This document shows, piece after piece, positions 42,527 to 50,408 of a DNA stretch of 64,000 nt. Location of the stretch: positions 1-64,000 of the forward strand of contig NZ_JARGYC010000009.1 in assembly GCF_029168335.1 (NCBI RefSeq). The letters are read 5' to 3'. The notes under the pieces were generated by a model. That model worked only from the letters and a program-made list of their open reading frames with translations, was not told where the DNA came from and made no database searches. The position numbers were made by a program, and so were the translations under genes. Position 1 is the stretch's first letter. Each line of letters opens with the position of its first letter. The stretch is from Psychromarinibacter sediminicola (GTDB lineage: Bacteria > Pseudomonadota > Alphaproteobacteria > Rhodobacterales > Rhodobacteraceae).

Positions 42527-43279
42527 ATGCCATCCTATCTGGACACGCCGCAGGGCCGCCGCATCGCCTATCACCTGACCGAGGGGCGCGGGCCGACCGT
42601 GGTGTTCCTGGGCGGCTTCCGCTCGGACATGGCCGGCACCAAGGCGGTGCACCTGGAGGCCTGGGCGCAGGCGCGGGGCCAGGGGTTCCTGCGGCTGGAC
42701 TATTCGGGCCACGGCGAGTCGTCGGGGGCGTTCGAGGAGGGCAGCATCGGCGACTGGGCAGAGGATGCGTTCCAGGTCATCAACGCCACCGTCGAGGGAT
42801 CGGTCGTGCTGGTCGGCTCGTCGATGGGCGGCTGGATCGCGCTGATCCTGTCGCGGCGGTTGCAGGCCAAGGTCCGCGGGCTCGTCGGCATCGCCGCGGC
42901 GCCGGATTTCACCGAGGATTCGATGTGGGCCGGCTTCGACGAGGCGCAGCGGCAGGCGCTGGAGGCCGAGGGGCGGGTCGAACAGCCGTCCGACTACTCC
43001 GACGAGCCCTATGTCATCACGCGCCGGCTGATCGAGGAGGGCCGGTCGCAGCTGGTGCTGCGCGACGCGCTGCCCTTGCCGTATCCCGTGCGCCTGCTGC
43101 AGGGGACGGCGGACGAGGACGTGGATCGGTCGGTGGCGCTGCGACTGCTGGATCATGCCGAAGGCGACGACATCCGCTTGACGCTTGTGAAGGGCGCCGA
43201 CCACCGGTTTTCCACGCCGGACTGCCTGGCGCTGATCGAGCGGTCCATCGTGGACGTGCTGGATTTGACGAAGGATTGA
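42527..43279 (+). CDS. Alpha/beta hydrolase
   Basis: The 250-residue protein is an alpha/beta hydrolase with the nucleophile elbow GSSMGG (Ser near residue 105), an oxyanion segment VVFLGGFRSDMAG, an acid residue in LLQGTADEDVD and the catalytic His in KGADHRFS. It resembles the ABHD10/serine aminopeptidase-type hydrolases (LDYSGHGESSG). Its substrate is unknown. The ATG at 42527 has GGAG 6 nt upstream; the ATG at 42506 lacks one. It heads a three-gene operon with a VOC protein and an M15-like protein. Confidence 0.87.
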   Translation: MPSYLDTPQGRRIAYHLTEGRGPTVVFLGGFRSDMAGTKAVHLEAWAQARGQGFLRLDYSGHGESSGAFEEGSIGDWAEDAFQVINATVEGSVVLVGSSMGGWIALILSRRLQAKVRGLVGIAAAPDFTEDSMWAGFDEAQRQALEAEGRVEQPSDYSDEPYVITRRLIEEGRSQLVLRDALPLPYPVRLLQGTADEDVDRSVALRLLDHAEGDDIRLTLVKGADHRFSTPDCLALIERSIVDVLDLTKD

Positions 43280-43281
43280 CC

Positions 43282-43710
43282 ATGGACCAGCGGATCAGTC
43301 TCATCACGCTGGCGGCGGCCGACCTGGATGCGGCGCGCGCCTTCTACGAAAACCTGGGCTGGGAGGTGACCGACGCGACCGAGGGCATCGTCGTGTTCGA
43401 CCTGATCGGCCAGACGCTGGGGCTGTATTCCAAGGCCGGGCTGGCCCGCGACATGGGGCTGTCCGAGGACGAGATCGGCGGCTTTTCCGGCATCACGCTG
43501 GCGCACAACCTGCCCACGCGCGAGGCGGTGGACGCGCTCTATGCGCGGTTCGTCGAGGCCGGCGGCCGTGGCGTCAAGGCGCCGCACGAGGTGTTCTGGG
43601 GCGGCTATACGTCCTACGCGGCGGATCTCGACGGCCATGTCTGGGAGATCGCGCATAACCCGTTCTCGCCGCTGGGGCCGAAGGGCGAGTTTCAGTGGAG
43701 AGGCGCGTGA
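43282..43710 (+). CDS. VOC (glyoxalase-type) protein
   Basis: This 142-residue protein has the two betaalphabetabetabeta modules of the VOC superfamily: ITLAAADLDAARAFYENLGWEVTD and, in the second module, SYAADLDGHVWEIAHNP with the metal-ligand-type Glu. VOC proteins include glyoxalases, extradiol dioxygenases and resistance proteins; the function here is unknown. It starts 2 bp after the hydrolase stop and overlaps the next gene by 4 bp (GTGA). Confidence 0.85.
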   Translation: MDQRISLITLAAADLDAARAFYENLGWEVTDATEGIVVFDLIGQTLGLYSKAGLARDMGLSEDEIGGFSGITLAHNLPTREAVDALYARFVEAGGRGVKAPHEVFWGGYTSYAADLDGHVWEIAHNPFSPLGPKGEFQWRGA

Positions 43711-44387
43711 GGGCACCCGGCTCCTATGTCGGACTGGAAAAGCTGGGGCGGGTGCGCCTGTCGCGTCATTTCGAACTGCGCAACTTCCTGTATTCGGAGA
43801 TCGCCAACCACTACGGGCGGTCGAATGTGCCGGAGGACCCGGGCCTTCTGATCGCGGCCGGCCGGCGGCTGGCCGAGGACCTGCTCGATCCGCTGGTCGA
43901 GACCTTCGGGCCCATCGACATCCGCTCGGGCTATCGCTCGCCGGCGCTGAACCATTTCGGCGCGACCGAGGTGCGGCCGCAGAAATGCAGCTCGAACGAG
44001 GTAAGCCGCGCGGGGCATATCTGGGACCGGCGCGACGCGGCGGGCCGGATGGGCGCCACCGTCTCGATCGCGGTGCCGTGGTTCGCGGCGCAGTACAATG
44101 CCGGGCGGGACTGGCGCGACCTGGCGTGGTGGCTCTATGATCACCTGGCGTTCCACGCGGTGTGCTTCTTCCCGAACAACGCCGCGTTCAACCTGACCTG
44201 GCGCGAAGAACCGGAGCGGGTAGTGTCGAGCTATATCGCCCCCAAGGGCAAGCTCGCCGGCGCCGGGCGCGTACCGGACCCGGAGCGTCACGCGCGCTAT
44301 GCCGACTTCCCGCCCTACCGGGGCATCGCCTATCCGGAAATCCCCGGACGGGCGGACTCAGAGCTTACACATGCGCAACCTGTTTGA
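43707..44387 (+). CDS. M15-like peptidase-fold protein
   Basis: The 226-residue product resembles M15_3 carboxypeptidases: SRHFELRNFLYSEIA, then LLDPLVETFGPIDIRSGYRSPALN, then a histidine segment SRAGHIWDRRDAAGRMGA. The usual SxHxxGxAxD motif is distorted and a second His lies in YDHLAFHAV, so activity is doubtful. The start is GTG at 43707, overlapping the VOC stop by 4 bp. No signal peptide is visible, which is odd for a peptidoglycan enzyme and argues for a different role. Confidence 0.6.
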   Translation: MRAPGSYVGLEKLGRVRLSRHFELRNFLYSEIANHYGRSNVPEDPGLLIAAGRRLAEDLLDPLVETFGPIDIRSGYRSPALNHFGATEVRPQKCSSNEVSRAGHIWDRRDAAGRMGATVSIAVPWFAAQYNAGRDWRDLAWWLYDHLAFHAVCFFPNNAAFNLTWREEPERVVSSYIAPKGKLAGAGRVPDPERHARYADFPPYRGIAYPEIPGRADSELTHAQPV

Positions 44388-44449
44388 AGGTGATTTGCGA
44401 TGAAATTGCGGTATGAATTTCACATATCGAACAATAGGCGGGTTCAGCG

Positions 44450-45190
44450 ATGACCGACCCGCTGGTTCTCATCCCCGGTATGATGGCCGACAGCCGCGGG
44501 TTCCTGCCGCAGATCGTCGAGCTGAGCTGGGACACGGCGCTGCACATCTCCGCCCCGCTGCACGCCAGCAGCGTCGAGGAGATGGCGCAGGACACGCTGG
44601 CCACGGCGCCGGAGACCTTCGCGCTCTGCGGCCACGGCCTGGGCGGCATGGTGGCCATCGAGATCCTCCGCCGGGCGCCCGAGCGGGTGACGCGCCTGGC
44701 GCTGATGGACACCAGCTGCCAGTCCGAGATGCCGACCGTCGCCGCCGCCCGCGAGACCCGGATCGTCGCGGCGCGGGCCGGCCGGCTGGCCGAGGCGATG
44801 CATGACGAGCTGAAGCCCGACCACCTTTCCGCCGGGCCGGAGCGCGACGGCATCCACCAGGTGATGCAGGAGATGGCGCAGGATCTGGGCGCCGAAGTCT
44901 ATATCCGCCAGTCCCGCGCGCTGCAGAAACGGCCCGACCAGCAAGGCACGCTGCGCCGCGCCCGCACGCCGACGCTGATCCTCTGCGGCGAGGACGACAC
45001 GCTCTATCCGGTGCGCCGCCACGAGTTCATGGCGCACCTGATGCCGATGGCGAAGCTGGAGGTGGTGGCCGGCGCCGGGCATCTCCCGGCGCTGGAAAAC
45101 CCTAATGCCGTGTCTGCGATCCTGCGGAATTGGCTTTCGTGGCCGACTTCCGCGGGGCGCGGCGCCTCGGCTTCGCCGAACTGGACGTAG
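44450..45190 (+). CDS. Alpha/beta hydrolase fold protein lacking the nucleophilic Ser
   Basis: The 246-residue protein has an alpha/beta hydrolase fold (PLVLIPGMMADSRGF, ALCGHGLGGMVAIEIL, PTLILCGEDDTLYP, VVAGAGHLPALENP). The elbow reads GHGLGG, so the position of the nucleophilic Ser (residue 63) is Gly; the acid and His appear intact. It is probably not a classical serine hydrolase. Its 3' end overlaps the phaZ 3' end by 89 bp, so about 30 codons of each gene are antisense to the other. The tail after residue 230 looks like an extension. Confidence 0.75.
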   Translation: MTDPLVLIPGMMADSRGFLPQIVELSWDTALHISAPLHASSVEEMAQDTLATAPETFALCGHGLGGMVAIEILRRAPERVTRLALMDTSCQSEMPTVAAARETRIVAARAGRLAEAMHDELKPDHLSAGPERDGIHQVMQEMAQDLGAEVYIRQSRALQKRPDQQGTLRRARTPTLILCGEDDTLYPVRRHEFMAHLMPMAKLEVVAGAGHLPALENPNAVSAILRNWLSWPTSAGRGASASPNWT

Positions 45191-46607
45191 CGGCCTCGTC
45201 CGCGTCGCCGGGGCCCGCCTTCAGGTCGGGCGCGGGCGTGTCGTCGGCCTTTTCGGGCTCTGCCGGCGCCGGGATGTCGTCATCCGCCCGTGCGGACGGT
45301 TCGGCCTTCATCGCCGAGACGCGCGCCTCTTCGCGCTTCTCGCTCTCGGACTTGCGCTTGGACGACACGTCGCTGGGCGCCGCGTTGGAGTCGATGAAGT
45401 CCAGCACCAGCGGCCGGATGTTGTTGCGCCAGGACTTGCCGGCGAAGATGCCGTAATGGCCCGCGCCCGGCTCCAGATGCGCGGCCTTCTTGTCGTCGGG
45501 CAGGTTGGTCAGCAGGTCGAGCGCGGCCAGGCACTGGCCCGGCGCGCTGATGTCGTCCTTCTCGCCCTCGACGATCTTCACGGCCACGTCGGTGATCTTG
45601 CCGATATCCACCGGCACCCCGTCGATGACGAACTCGTTCTTCGCGATCTCGCGGGCCTTGAAGACGCGCTCGACCGTCGAAAGGTAGAATTCCGCGGTCA
45701 TGTCCATCACCGCGAGGTATTCGTCGTAGAACCGGTTGTGCTTGTCGTGCTCGGACGCCTCGCCCTTGGACGCGCGCAGGATCTGGTTGTAGAATGCCTC
45801 GGTATGGCGCTCGGCATTCATCGACATGAACCCGGCGAGCTGCAGGAGGCCAGGATAGACCATCCGGCCGACGCCGGGTTGCGTGACACCGACATGCTGG
45901 ATCGCCAGCCACTCCAGCTGACCCATGGTTACCCGGCGGCCGAAGTCGGTGACGTCCGTCGCCGCGGCATCCGGGTCGATCGGCCCGCCGATCAGGGTCA
46001 GCGAGCGGGGCTGCGCCACCGGGTCGTGCTCCGCCAGGTAGGCCGTCGCCGCCAGCGCGAGCGGCGCGGGCTGGCACACCGCGATCACGTGGGTGGAATG
46101 GCCCAGCGCGCGCATGAATTCGACGAGATACTTGGTGTAGTCCTCGATGTCGAACTTGCCCTCGCTGACCGGGATCTCGCGGGCATTGTGCCAGTCGGTG
46201 ATGAACACCTCGCAGTCGGGCAGAAGGCTCATCACCGTCGAGCGCAGCAGCGTCGAGTAGTGCCCCGACATCGGCGCCACGAGCAGCACGCGACGCTTGC
46301 GCTCCTTGCGGCCCTGCACGCGGAAATGGATCAGGTCGCCGAAGGGACGCTTGACGAGCGTCTCTATCTGAACCACGTGATCCTTGCCGTCCTCGCCCAC
46401 GACGGAGCTGATGCCCCAGTCGGGCTTGGTGACCATGCGCGCAAAGGTTCGCTCGGTCACCTCGCCCCAGGCGGACACGAGGTTGAAGAATGGATTGGGG
46501 AAAACGCGCGCCATCGGGTAGGATCCCAGGGCGAGGGCGGTCGCACCCAGCCACTGGTTGGTGTTGCGCATGGTCTCCATCAGGTCGTAGGTGGCCAAGT
46601 AACGCAT
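45102..46607 (-). CDS. phaZ: Intracellular polyhydroxyalkanoate depolymerase PhaZ
   Basis: This 501-residue protein matches intracellular PHB depolymerases. The lipase-type box has a Cys nucleophile (C178, in VIAVCQPAPLAL), as in other intracellular PhaZ enzymes. Other landmarks are the N-terminal MRYLATYDLMETMRN, TDWHNAREIPVSEG and the C-terminal His region LEPGAGHYGIFAG. The last 70 residues are a Lys/Glu/Pro/Ala-rich tail not needed for the fold. It degrades stored PHB granules. It is divergent from phaC (101 bp apart), and the tail region overlaps the hydrolase gene. Confidence 0.93.
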   Translation of the reverse strand: MRYLATYDLMETMRNTNQWLGATALALGSYPMARVFPNPFFNLVSAWGEVTERTFARMVTKPDWGISSVVGEDGKDHVVQIETLVKRPFGDLIHFRVQGRKERKRRVLLVAPMSGHYSTLLRSTVMSLLPDCEVFITDWHNAREIPVSEGKFDIEDYTKYLVEFMRALGHSTHVIAVCQPAPLALAATAYLAEHDPVAQPRSLTLIGGPIDPDAAATDVTDFGRRVTMGQLEWLAIQHVGVTQPGVGRMVYPGLLQLAGFMSMNAERHTEAFYNQILRASKGEASEHDKHNRFYDEYLAVMDMTAEFYLSTVERVFKAREIAKNEFVIDGVPVDIGKITDVAVKIVEGEKDDISAPGQCLAALDLLTNLPDDKKAAHLEPGAGHYGIFAGKSWRNNIRPLVLDFIDSNAAPSDVSSKRKSESEKREEARVSAMKAEPSARADDDIPAPAEPEKADDTPAPDLKAGPGDADEAATSSSAKPRRRAPRKSATKANSAGSQTRH

Positions 46608-46676
46608 GTGTCAGGTCCCCTTCTTGTTGAGCATGACCTTACGTCGCAGTCCCTCCCAAAACCGGAGACGCTATAT

Positions 46677-46690
46677 GCTGCACCCGCAAA
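46677..46690. promoter_or_regulatory. Weak PhaR-like site before phaC
   Basis: GCTGC-ACCC-GCAAA, a partial match (CTGC-N4-GCAA) to the CTGC-N3-4-GCAG word described for PhaR of Rhodobacter. It lies 20-30 bp before the phaC start, between phaC and the divergent phaZ gene. One half differs, so confidence is low. Confidence 0.3.
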
Positions 46691-46708
46691 ATAACCGGAT
46701 CGGTGAAA

Positions 46709-48517
46709 ATGACAACCAACGAAAGTGACGCGGGCCAGGATCTGGAGGCGCTGAACGCCAACCTGGCCAAGATGGAAGAGCTGTCCCAACGTCTGGTTGC
46801 CGCCATGGCGAACAAGTCGCCCGAGCATCCGGGGCTGCAGGGGCCGGGGCAGGACCTCTACATGAAGGCCGCCGCCGCCTGGATGGCCGAGATGATGTCG
46901 AATCCGGCCAAGATGGTGGAGCAGCAGGTCAGCTACTGGGGCAAGACGCTGAAGCATTACGCCGAGGTGCAGCAGAAGCTGGCCCAGGGCAAACTGGAGG
47001 CGCCGGAGGACACCACGCCGACCGACAAGCGCTTTGCCGATCCGCTGTGGCAGACGCATCCCTATTTCAACTTCCTCAAGCAGCAATACATGCTAAACGC
47101 CGAGGCGATGCGCGACATGATCGGCGGGATCGAGGGGCTGGACGACCGCGAACGCCGCCGGATCGACTATTTCAGCCGCCAGATCATCGACCTGTTCAGC
47201 CCGACGAACTTTCTGGCCACCAACCCCGAGGCGCTGCAGAAGGCGGTGGAGACGAACGGGCAGAGCCTGGTGGACGGGCTGGAGAATCTGGTGCGCGACA
47301 TCGAGGAATCGGGCGGCAGCCTGAACGTGACCCTTGCGGACAAGGAGGCGTTCAAGGTGGGCGGCAACATCGCCACCGCGCCGGGCAAGGTCGTCTATCG
47401 CAACCGCATGTTCGAGCTGATCCAGTATTCGCCGACCACCGACGAGGTGCGCGAGACGCCGCTGATCGTCTTCCCGCCCTGGATCAACAAATATTACATC
47501 ATGGATCTGAAGCCCCAGAATTCGCTGATCCGCTGGATCGTCGACCAGGGCTACACGCTGTTCATCGTCAGCTGGGTGAACCCCGACGAAACCTATGCCG
47601 ATGTCGGGATCGACACCTACATCGAGGACGGGCTCCTGACCGCGATGGAGCAGGTCAAGGAGCTGACCGGGCAGGAACAGATCAACGTCGTGGGCTACTG
47701 CATCGCCGGCACCACGCTGTCGCTGGCGCTGTCCTATCTGCACAAGAAGAAGGACAAGTCGATCCGCTCGGCCACCTTCTTCACCGCGCTGACGGACTTC
47801 ACCGACCAGGGCGAGTTCACGCCCTTCCTGACCGACGATTTCGTGGATTCGCTGGAAGCCGAGATGAAGGCGCAGGGCTATCTCGATTCGCGGATCATGG
47901 CGCGGACCTTCTCGTTTTTGCGCTCCAACGACCTCGTCTATCAGCCCGCCATCCGCAGCTACATGATGGGCGAGGCGCCGCCGGCCTTCGACCTTCTGTA
48001 CTGGAACGGCGACGGGTCGAACCTGCCGGCGCGGATGTGCACGGAGTATCTGCGCTGGCTGTGCCAGGACAACCTTTTCGCGAAGGGCGAACTGGAGCTG
48101 ATGGGCGAGACGCTGTCGATCAAGGACGTGCGGGTGCCGCTGATGTCGATCGCCTGCGAGACGGATCACATCGCGGCGTGGAAGTCCTGCTACAACGGCG
48201 TGCGGCAGATGGGCAGCCGGTCGAAATCCTTCATCGTCTCCGAATCGGGCCACATCGCCGGCATCGTGAACCCGCCGTCCAAGAAGAAATACGGGCATTA
48301 CGTCAACGCCGACACGACGCTGGAGCCCGACGCCTGGCTGGAGGGGGCGGAATTCCACGAAGGCTCCTGGTGGCCGCGCTGGGAGGAGTGGCTGCGCAAG
48401 CGCTCGGGCAAGCTGGTGCCCGCCCGGACTCCGGGCGATTCAAACCATCCGCCGCTTTGTGACGCGCCGGGCACCTACGTGCTGGCGAAGACGAGTGCGC
48501 TGGAACCTGCCGGCTGA
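46709..48517 (+). CDS. phaC: Class I poly(3-hydroxyalkanoate) synthase PhaC
   Basis: PhaC (602 residues) polymerises hydroxyacyl-CoA to PHA on granules. The alpha/beta hydrolase core has the lipase-like box with Cys331 (VVGYCIAGT). Other landmarks are NRMFELIQYSP, PPWINKYYIMDL, FIVSWVNPD and SESGHIAGIVNPPSKKKYG with the catalytic His. The Asp is near the MSIACETDHIA segment. The N-terminal 90 residues are a helical region variable in the family. The ATG at 46709 is used; a GTG two codons earlier is possible. It is followed by two phasins and phaR. Confidence 0.95.
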   Translation: MTTNESDAGQDLEALNANLAKMEELSQRLVAAMANKSPEHPGLQGPGQDLYMKAAAAWMAEMMSNPAKMVEQQVSYWGKTLKHYAEVQQKLAQGKLEAPEDTTPTDKRFADPLWQTHPYFNFLKQQYMLNAEAMRDMIGGIEGLDDRERRRIDYFSRQIIDLFSPTNFLATNPEALQKAVETNGQSLVDGLENLVRDIEESGGSLNVTLADKEAFKVGGNIATAPGKVVYRNRMFELIQYSPTTDEVRETPLIVFPPWINKYYIMDLKPQNSLIRWIVDQGYTLFIVSWVNPDETYADVGIDTYIEDGLLTAMEQVKELTGQEQINVVGYCIAGTTLSLALSYLHKKKDKSIRSATFFTALTDFTDQGEFTPFLTDDFVDSLEAEMKAQGYLDSRIMARTFSFLRSNDLVYQPAIRSYMMGEAPPAFDLLYWNGDGSNLPARMCTEYLRWLCQDNLFAKGELELMGETLSIKDVRVPLMSIACETDHIAAWKSCYNGVRQMGSRSKSFIVSESGHIAGIVNPPSKKKYGHYVNADTTLEPDAWLEGAEFHEGSWWPRWEEWLRKRSGKLVPARTPGDSNHPPLCDAPGTYVLAKTSALEPAG

Positions 48518-48556
48518 CGGGAGTCTCTGCGACGCGGCGACATTTGAGGTTGATTT

Positions 48557-48569
48557 GCTGCGGCGCAGC
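48557..48569. promoter_or_regulatory. PhaR-type site before phasin 1
   Basis: GCTGC-GGC-GCAGC at 48557-48569 contains an exact CTGC-N3-GCAG word, 60 bp before the phasin start at 48629. Rhodobacter PhaR is reported to bind CTGC-N3-4-GCAG and repress phasin genes. Confidence 0.65.
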
Positions 48570-48628
48570 GATGTACCCCGGTGGTGACGCAAGGGCAGCC
48601 GATCTGCCCGCAACCAGGGAACCGATCC

Positions 48629-49528
48629 ATGGCGAAAGCAACCACTTCCACCACCAAGACCGGCACGACCAAGACCGAAAGCCCGAAGTCCGAAGGCCCG
48701 AAGACCGCGGGCGCGAAGACTGCGAGCCCGAAGGCGGCGAGCACGACCCCTGCGAGCCCGAAAGCGGCGAGCGCGACCACTGCGAGCGCGGAAACGGGGG
48801 CGGCCAATCCCGCGACCGCAGACGCGAAGACCGAGGCGGCGACGTCGGACGCGAAGGCCGAGACCGCGAAGCCGACCGCAGCGCCCGCAAAGTCCGGCGC
48901 GGCCGCCAGCAAGCCGACGGCCGCCGCCAGCAAGCCGACGGCCGCCCCCAGCAAGCCGGCGGCCGCAGCGCCCGCCCAGCCGGCGAAGACCGCCGAGGAG
49001 ACGGGCAAGACCACCGGCGCGACGGCGCCGACCACCTCCGGGTCCACCAAGACCACCAGCGCGCCGGCGAAGCCGGCGGTCACCGGCCCCTCCGCCGTGG
49101 CGAGCGGCACGCCGCCCGCGCCCGTCGCCGCGCCTGACGCCTTCGACCTCGCGGCCGTCTTCGCGCCGATGAAGGACTCGGCCGTCGTCGGCGAGAAGCT
49201 GGCGCATGTCGCGCTGCAGACCGCGCTTCACTCCAACGACCAGTCCGGCAAGTGGACGAAAGAGACGTTGGCCAATGTCGGCACAGCCGTCGCGGCCAAG
49301 GACGACCCGGCGGACTATACCCGGGCGCTGAGCGAATTCGCCGCCGCGCAGGGCGCGACCACGACCGAGCATGTCGCCGCGCTGACCGAGATCACCCGCA
49401 CCGCGCAGGCGCAGGCGATGGACGTGCTGCTCGAAGCCGGCACGACCTGGAGCGACACCGCGGCGTCGACCATACAGAAGACCGCCGCCGCGATGACGAG
49501 CGCGGCGATGCCGGCCTGGTTCAGGTAG
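48629..49528 (+). CDS. Phasin with long Lys/Ala/Pro-rich N-terminal region
   Basis: This 299-residue protein has an N-terminal region of about 175 residues made of Lys/Ala/Thr/Ser/Pro repeats (such as ASKPTAAASKPTAAPSKPAA). A phasin-type helical domain of about 110 residues follows, close to the phasin encoded next: SGKWTKETLANVGTAVAAKDDPADYTRALSEFAA. The basic repeat region resembles PhaF/AlgP-type tails that bind DNA, so the protein may tether PHB granules to the nucleoid. The ATG at 48629 lies 60 bp after a PhaR-type site. Confidence 0.8.
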   Translation: MAKATTSTTKTGTTKTESPKSEGPKTAGAKTASPKAASTTPASPKAASATTASAETGAANPATADAKTEAATSDAKAETAKPTAAPAKSGAAASKPTAAASKPTAAPSKPAAAAPAQPAKTAEETGKTTGATAPTTSGSTKTTSAPAKPAVTGPSAVASGTPPAPVAAPDAFDLAAVFAPMKDSAVVGEKLAHVALQTALHSNDQSGKWTKETLANVGTAVAAKDDPADYTRALSEFAAAQGATTTEHVAALTEITRTAQAQAMDVLLEAGTTWSDTAASTIQKTAAAMTSAAMPAWFR

Positions 49529-49548
49529 GCCGGGGCGAGGAAACGCTC

Positions 49549-49604
49549 CCGTCACGGGGGGCAGGGCGGTCCGAACGGGCCGCCCGTCTCGGCCCCGGTG
49601 ACGG
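49549..49604 (+). terminator. Hairpin after phasin 1
   Basis: Nested pairing: CCGTCACGGGG (49549-49559) with CCCCGGTGACGG (49593-49604), and inside GGGCGG (49564-49569) with CCGCCC (49580-49585). It lies 20 bp after the stop. There is no T-tract, so it may slow or process transcripts rather than end them. Confidence 0.4.
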
Positions 49605-49702
49605 TCCTCCGGCGCGGTTTCGCCCGTGCGCTGCATGGGCAAACTGCCGCAGGTGGACGCGGATTTCGGCATAAGCCCCTGATTTTCGAGGAGAGAATTT
49701 TT

Positions 49703-49746
49703 TGCTGCAGTGCAGCATATCCCTCTTGAAATGCCGCGGCGCAGCA
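49703..49746. promoter_or_regulatory. Two PhaR-type sites before phasin 2
   Basis: TGCTGC-AGT-GCAGCA (49703-49717) is a perfect palindrome. TGCCGC-GGC-GCAGCA (49732-49746) is the same word with one mismatch. Centre-to-centre distance is 29 bp, close to three helical turns. They lie 60-100 bp before the phasin start, in keeping with repression by PhaR when no granules are present. Confidence 0.7.
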
Positions 49747-49805
49747 TGCATATTCCCTGACGTAACGAACGCACGGATCACCCCCGATCCCGAAAGGAGA
49801 GACCA

Positions 49806-50267
49806 ATGGCCACTGCCACCAAGACCAACGCCGACTACACCAAGATGATGAAAGACATGATGGGCGCGTTCCCGGTCGACATGACCGCGATGCAGGACGC
49901 CTTCAAGACGCAGGCGACGCTGAACGACAAGCTGTCGAAGGTCGCTCTGGAAGCCGCCGACAAGTCGACCGAGATCTCCACCAAGTGGACGAAGGACACC
50001 CTGTCCAAGATCGGCAACATGACCGCCGTCAAGGACGACCCGGCCGAGTACACCAAAGCGATGACCGACTTCGCGTCCTCGCAAGCCGAGATGTCCGCCG
50101 AGACCATGGCCGCCTTCGCCGAAGTCGCGAAGAAGGTTCAGATGGAAACCGTCGAACTGCTGCTGGCCGCCGGCAAGGACATGTCCGAGGACGCGACCGC
50201 CGCCGTCAAGAAAGCGACCGCCGAGATGACCTCGGCCGCCAAGAAGGCGACCGCCGCCGCCAAGTAA
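49806..50267 (+). CDS. phaP: Phasin, granule-associated protein
   Basis: The 153-residue protein is a helical, Lys/Ala-rich phasin that coats PHB granules. Its C-terminal two thirds (KWTKDTLSKIGNMTAVKDDP, AEYTKAMTDFASSQAEM, VELLLAAGKDMSEDATAAVK) are clearly paralogous to the preceding longer phasin. The ribosome binding site is AAAGGAGA. A strong terminator follows. It is usually one of the most abundant proteins in PHB-storing cells. The name phaP is given by family and position. Confidence 0.88.
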   Translation: MATATKTNADYTKMMKDMMGAFPVDMTAMQDAFKTQATLNDKLSKVALEAADKSTEISTKWTKDTLSKIGNMTAVKDDPAEYTKAMTDFASSQAEMSAETMAAFAEVAKKVQMETVELLLAAGKDMSEDATAAVKKATAEMTSAAKKATAAAK

Positions 50268-50325
50268 GGCGCCGGTTACAAGATTGAGGCGTAAGCCGGG
50301 TTCCTCCCTGCCGGCACGCCGGACT

Positions 50326-50357
50326 GGGCGGGCGATCAGCCCGCCCCTTTTCTTTTA
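50326..50357 (+). terminator. Intrinsic terminator after phaP
   Basis: GGGCGGGC (50326-50333) and GCCCGCCC (50339-50346) form a perfect 8-bp stem with a 5-nt loop, followed by CTTTTCTTTT. It separates phaP from phaR. Confidence 0.85.
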
Positions 50358-50390
50358 TGCTGCGAGGCCGTAGGCTTTCGCTGCACTGCC
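50358..50390. promoter_or_regulatory. PhaR-like half-sites before phaR
   Basis: TGCTGC at 50358-50363 and CTGC-ACT-GCC at 50381-50390 (one base from CTGC-N3-GCAG) lie in the 50 bp before the phaR start, compatible with self-repression. Confidence 0.4.
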
Positions 50391-50408
50391 AAATGGGGAG
50401 GCACCGCA

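Noticed and set aside
49753-49790. A third GTAAC-type SigF promoter before phaP
   Set aside because: GTAACG is present, but the base 16 positions later is CCGA, not CGAA.
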